Of a stretch of 64,000 nt of DNA, positions 60,175 through 64,000 are shown piece by piece; position 1 is the stretch's first letter, and each line of letters starts with the position of its first letter. The notes below the pieces were generated by a model. The model did no database searches, had not been told where the DNA came from, and saw only the letters and a program-made list of their open reading frames with translations. Made by a program: the position numbers and the translations under genes. Source of the DNA: Ulvibacterium sp965228935 (lineage in GTDB: Bacteria; Bacteroidota; Bacteroidia; Flavobacteriales; Flavobacteriaceae); assembly GCF_965228935.1 (NCBI RefSeq), contig NZ_OZ245846.1, forward strand, positions 2,232,001 through 2,296,000, written 5' to 3'.

Positions 60175-62841
60175 TCAATTAAACATTGTGTTTTCAGCAT
60201 TGCCTCCAGAAACTAGATATGCCAATAAATCCTTAAGTTCCTCGGCGTTTAGTCTGTTTATGGTGCCGGGAGGCATTAAGGAAACTGTTGAAAGTTTTTT
60301 ATCGACCACCTCATTTTTCGGAATCTTACGGGTTACTTCTGGCGCATATGGGTTTTGCGAAATAATATAATTTTCTTGATTTTCGTCCGACAATCGACCT
60401 ACAATGGATTGTCCATTTTTAAGGGAAAATACCGTGGAATTATATTGATCCGAAATTACCTCATTGGGATTTATAATAGCCTTCAACATGTCTTCGGGCG
60501 AAAAGCGTGTCCCTAATTGTGTCAAATCGGGACCGATATTTTGACCTTCAGCACCCATAGCATGACAGGTAATACAGCTGGTAGCCGCGAACATGTTTTT
60601 TCCTTGTTCAAAGTTTCTGTTTTGCAAACCATCGGCCAATAATGGTTCTATATCTTCTTCTACCCAGTTTTTCCTGGGGCCCTTGGGCTGTACTATGGTA
60701 TTTGCCAGATCATTGCCCGAACGGGTCAATAAAGAATCTCCCGACATTTGATTGTAGAATTCCATTTTTGCTTTGGGCACATGGGACAAGGCCGTTTTTC
60801 TTGCCTTGTCGACGAAACCGATGTAACTTCTCCCTGCCTTGTATGAGAATGCTTTGTAAAACCAGTTGAAATAACGTTCTCGAAGTTCTGGCGTCCATCC
60901 TTGGGTAACATCGCTTAAAACAGAACCATAATAAGTATGTTGTGCAGGAGGCATATTTTTTAAGGTTTCGGCAATGGCCATTCCGTATTGAGGATTCCTT
61001 AAAATCAAATCCGAAGAATTTGTGACGGCGTTTGCCATTACATCAGCGTTCTCGCCTCGTTGTGATTCCAATAATACCAGTGTTTTTGAAGCAACCTTAG
61101 GGTCGTCAAGATAGGCAAGCGTCTTCCCTAACAACTGATTGAGCACATCGGTATCCGCTGGATATTGTGGCGACAAGTAAGCAATTATTCTGTTTTCCAA
61201 AGTAGTGCCGGGCTTGCCCAAACGTGACAAGGTCAATTCGATCGCTCGGACAAATTCTACCTTGGTTTGGGCAGAAAGTTCGGTATAATCAATTTGTAAT
61301 ATTTTATCGAGAATTTGATTACGTTGCGATTTGCCGGCATGTCTGGACAACGCAACGGTTCCTTGAATAAGCGCAACCGGATCTTTTTCTTGAAACACCC
61401 GTTCTTGCCATTGGGATACAGGCTGATGTTCGATAGCAATACGTGCAGCATAGCGAATAAAACGATCTCCATGGTTCAAATAGGGCCAAGCAAAATCCAC
61501 AGCACCTTCTCTTGGCCCCACATGATAGGCCTCGAGCTGTTTACGTATTTTGTTTTCTTCCGTTTCGGTAGATGTATTTTTATGGGCTAAGGCCTTCTTA
61601 GCTCCGTCAACTGTTTCGTCATAATATACGCGGTAAAGATCGGAATCCAACCTTCGACCACCGGTCATGAAGTACAAGGCCCCATCGGGGCCTATAACAC
61701 CATCCGTCAATGGAAGCGGTAATCCCGAAAGAAATTCTTCCCTTTTACCGGTGTAAGTTGCTCCTTGATTGGTAAGCTCAATGGCATAAATGATACCGAA
61801 ACTCCAATCAAAGGCAAATAAGCTTCGACGATATTTTTTTGGAAATTTTGCATCCTTTCCGTGGGAAACGTTAGTCGGCGATCCCTGCCCGATATTCAAT
61901 ACCGGCGGCAAATTATCTGGATAAGCAGGCGACCATTTTCCGTTACCCGTTCGCCACCCGAATTCACTGCCACTGGTTACATGACAAATACGGGTTGGTC
62001 TATACCATGGCATACCCAAATCCCATTCCATATCGGAATCGTATGTGAACAAATCCCCATTTTCGTTAAACGCAATATCAAATGGATTTCTGAACCCTGC
62101 ACTGACCAGTTCCCAGTGCTTTCCCTCAGGATCGATCTTGGCGATCCAACCACCTGGGGCACCTCGACTGTTGGCATGACCTCTAGGGTCTTTGATTTGC
62201 GGTAGAAGATTATCATCTTTCCAGACGTTGGGCAAACGATACCAGTCCATTTCGGGCATATCCGTATAGTTGCCAGCTATGACATGTAATGACCCGCCAT
62301 CAGGACTCATTACAATACTATGCGGACCATGCTCACCAGCTCCTTCCAAAGCCTTTAAAAGTGTGATCTTGTCATACTGGTCATCCCCGTCCGTATCTTG
62401 GAGGCGATAAAGTCCACTCGTCTTTTCAAACTCTTCATTACCTCGGTGGTTAACCATTACGTATAGACTGTTGAAGGCATACAACAAGCCTTGCGCATAG
62501 CCCATTTGAATTGTGGAATCCGCAACTTTTTCCGAAGTTTGAATTCTAAGTTTTTCAATCTTTGGCCTAAGTGGATTGGAACCAGTGGGGGGCAATTTCA
62601 TTCGATACAAAGCCCCATACTGATCAGAGGTTATCAACCTCCCTTTATGGTCAAAAGTCATGGCCACCCAAGAACCTTGGTCATTTTCGGACGGGCTGTA
62701 GAGATGTTCTGCCTTAAACCCGGGTTGCAACTTTAGCTTTGCCAGTTTTGGATTGGTCATTTGTACATCCGTAAGTCCTTTTTCTTCTTTACAAGCAATG
62801 GTCAATATAAGGCTGACCATTACAAAGAACGTTTTCCTCAT
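60175..62841 (-). CDS. PVC-type cytochrome/beta-propeller lipoprotein
   Basis: 888 residues. Lipoprotein signal with Cys C17 (LILTIAC-KEE). An N-terminal six-bladed propeller of the quinoprotein glucose-dehydrogenase-like type (about 30-420; GLYRLQDTDGDDQYDKI, GAGEHGPHSIVMSPDG, GFRNPFDIAFNENGDLF), a helical HEAT-like region (about 440-720), and a C-terminal cytochrome c domain with CITCH at C756-H760 and later Met residues as possible sixth ligand. This architecture is common in Planctomycetes and Verrucomicrobia. It probably oxidises a sugar or alcohol in the periplasm and passes electrons to haem c. It is co-transcribed with DUF1080, so together they could generate and handle keto sugars. 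Confidence 0.85.
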   Translation of the reverse strand: MRKTFFVMVSLILTIACKEEKGLTDVQMTNPKLAKLKLQPGFKAEHLYSPSENDQGSWVAMTFDHKGRLITSDQYGALYRMKLPPTGSNPLRPKIEKLRIQTSEKVADSTIQMGYAQGLLYAFNSLYVMVNHRGNEEFEKTSGLYRLQDTDGDDQYDKITLLKALEGAGEHGPHSIVMSPDGGSLHVIAGNYTDMPEMDWYRLPNVWKDDNLLPQIKDPRGHANSRGAPGGWIAKIDPEGKHWELVSAGFRNPFDIAFNENGDLFTYDSDMEWDLGMPWYRPTRICHVTSGSEFGWRTGNGKWSPAYPDNLPPVLNIGQGSPTNVSHGKDAKFPKKYRRSLFAFDWSFGIIYAIELTNQGATYTGKREEFLSGLPLPLTDGVIGPDGALYFMTGGRRLDSDLYRVYYDETVDGAKKALAHKNTSTETEENKIRKQLEAYHVGPREGAVDFAWPYLNHGDRFIRYAARIAIEHQPVSQWQERVFQEKDPVALIQGTVALSRHAGKSQRNQILDKILQIDYTELSAQTKVEFVRAIELTLSRLGKPGTTLENRIIAYLSPQYPADTDVLNQLLGKTLAYLDDPKVASKTLVLLESQRGENADVMANAVTNSSDLILRNPQYGMAIAETLKNMPPAQHTYYGSVLSDVTQGWTPELRERYFNWFYKAFSYKAGRSYIGFVDKARKTALSHVPKAKMEFYNQMSGDSLLTRSGNDLANTIVQPKGPRKNWVEEDIEPLLADGLQNRNFEQGKNMFAATSCITCHAMGAEGQNIGPDLTQLGTRFSPEDMLKAIINPNEVISDQYNSTVFSLKNGQSIVGRLSDENQENYIISQNPYAPEVTRKIPKNEVVDKKLSTVSLMPPGTINRLNAEELKDLLAYLVSGGNAENTMFN

Positions 62842-62879
62842 AAGCTTTGATTTAATTCATAAAAATGAATCCACTACAA

Positions 62880-64000
62880 CTAAAAATGAGGGCTTAACTC
62901 CGACTCCGATGAGGGTAGTGCATAGCGCTCTCTAATATTGGTGAAGGCATTTCCTGCAGCTGGCACCCCTTCGGGCAAATAATAATCATTGGGGTTGTTT
63001 ATTACCCGGTTACCAAACTCGGTCATTACCGAAATTGCTTGACCCGTTCTCAATAAATCGTACCAGCGTTTGTTCTCAAAAGCCAGCTCAACACGTCTTT
63101 CATTAAAAATAGCCTCTCCCAAATCCCCGGAGTGCGCTCCCAAACCTGCACGCGTACGAACCTGATTAAGGTAAGTTACGGCCTCACCGTCCTTACCCTG
63201 CTCTTCCAAGGCCTCGGCCAGGAATAATAGTACCTCGGCGTAGCGATAAACCGGAAAGTTCATTCCATGGTTATTATGCAGTGCATGGGGTTCTACGTAT
63301 TTTTTAATAATGGGGTATATACCATCATTCCAAAAGCTTTCCCTCGTCTCTATGTACATAATGGAACCGTCCTCCCTTAAATCCCCATCCTCATAGGCTG
63401 CAATGATATCAGGAGTAGGTATGTTGTTTCCCTGTCCATTTATGGGCTGTGCATCGGCCGTGCTGAAAAGTGCTTCAACCTCATCAGCCTCAATGGGCCG
63501 TGGAAGAAACTCATACATGAAATTTCCTTGAACGCCCTCGGCACCCTCTCTATATTGCACTTCAAAAACAGACTCCATATTGTTTTTGTTGTCGCTATTA
63601 CCAGAGAAGGCATCTTCGTAGTCGGGCATTAACATATATTCCCCACTGTTTACCACAGCCTTCAAAAGGGTTTCAGCCGCCGCCCACTCCTGCAGCACAA
63701 TATGCACATTGGCCAGTAGCGTTTGTGCGGCACCTGATGTTACCCTACCAGACTCTTGTTCGGATTTAAGAGGCAATAATGGAATGGCCGCTTGTGCATC
63801 CGCAACAATTTGCGCATATAATACGTCTTCGGAAGAAAGTGGCAAAGCCGCTCCTTCACGGTCTAAAACCGGTTCTAAATGCATAGGTACCGATCCGTAC
63901 AATTGTACTAAATCAAAGTAGGCGAAAGCTCTTAAGAAAAGCGCTTGGCCCTTAACATTGGTTTTGACCGCATTATCAATTTCGGCATCATCTATTGCAA
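62880..64000 (-). CDS. SusD-like lipoprotein, N-terminus off the window
   Basis: About 372 C-terminal residues are visible; the frame stays open to base 64000. KGQALFLRAFAYFDLVQLYGSVP (split over about 63905-63885 and upstream) is the classic SusD helix-loop, and YAEVLLFLAEALEEQGKD plus FENKRWYDLLRTGQ are further landmarks. It ends LPSSESELSPHF. It implies a second SusC just beyond the right edge and thus two glycan import pairs in the locus. The cytochrome gene follows on the same strand after 38 bases, so SusD, cytochrome and DUF1080 form one operon whose promoter is outside the window. Confidence 0.93.
   Translation of the reverse strand, partial: AIDDAEIDNAVKTNVKGQALFLRAFAYFDLVQLYGSVPMHLEPVLDREGAALPLSSEDVLYAQIVADAQAAIPLLPLKSEQESGRVTSGAAQTLLANVHIVLQEWAAAETLLKAVVNSGEYMLMPDYEDAFSGNSDNKNNMESVFEVQYREGAEGVQGNFMYEFLPRPIEADEVEALFSTADAQPINGQGNNIPTPDIIAAYEDGDLREDGSIMYIETRESFWNDGIYPIIKKYVEPHALHNNHGMNFPVYRYAEVLLFLAEALEEQGKDGEAVTYLNQVRTRAGLGAHSGDLGEAIFNERRVELAFENKRWYDLLRTGQAISVMTEFGNRVINNPNDYYLPEGVPAAGNAFTNIRERYALPSSESELSPHF

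Noticed and set aside
26305..64000. Searched by eye for polysaccharide lyases, GH105, integrases and transposases
   Set aside because: No ORF in this region resembles these families, so none is reported.

Overview
The window looks like chromosome from a marine Bacteroidota, most likely family Flavobacteriaceae. The reasons are SusC/SusD pairs, many lipoprotein sulfatases, promoter-like TTTG-N19-TAnnTTTG elements, an N-terminal AraC/TolB-like/TPR regulator, and gene types common in alga-degrading genera such as Zobellia, Maribacter or Arenibacter. The genus is inference. No rRNA, CRISPR array, insertion sequence or phage gene was seen.

Layout. (1) 1-5213: a tightly packed plus-strand catabolic operon, cut at its 5' end: SDR dehydrogenase, enolase-superfamily enzyme, NTF2-like/Rid fusion, creatininase-family amidohydrolase, sodium:solute symporter, and a 45-residue membrane protein. 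(2) 5578-8176: a membrane-anchored AraC-type regulator and a small secreted protein, closed by a bidirectional terminator. (3) 8263-25947: core functions. These are glutamate synthase (gltD, gltB), an acyl-CoA dehydrogenase, a Glu/Leu/Phe/Val dehydrogenase with an NhaD antiporter, the ExbB-ExbD-TonB energy-transduction genes with folC, an M61-like peptidase, an S33-type hydrolase and a CPBP membrane protease. (4) 26154-26228: a tRNA-Val(TAC) with its own promoter and terminator. (5) 26305-64000: a large polysaccharide utilisation locus (PUL) that runs off the right edge.

The PUL holds six S1 sulfatases, three GH78 and one GH106 alpha-L-rhamnosidase, an L-rhamnose mutarotase, a CBM9-like/PKD protein, two large proteins of unassigned enzyme family, a clan GH-A-like hydrolase, one complete SusC-SusD pair and a second SusD at the edge, a DUF1080 lipoprotein and a PVC-type cytochrome lipoprotein. 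The expected job is outer-membrane capture, desulfation and exo-cleavage of a sulfated, rhamnose-rich polysaccharide of green-algal type (ulvan or rhamnan sulfate). No polysaccharide lyase or GH105 is visible, so rhamnan sulfate, or side chains of a rhamnose-rich glycan, fits at least as well as ulvan. The ExbB-ExbD-TonB genes in region 3 could energise the SusC channel.

The most interesting signal is regulatory. Six copies of a 19-bp element, GAACAGTACAGTACAGGAT on the coding strand with an invariant core CAG-N7-CAGGAT, lie upstream of every transcription unit that begins inside the PUL. All six have the same orientation relative to the gene. In most of them a -7-like TAnnTTTG element starts 22 bases after the element, and a recognisable -33 box is lacking. 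This looks like the operator of an AraC-type activator, for example a hybrid two-component system, that switches on the whole locus. No dedicated regulator for it lies inside the window.
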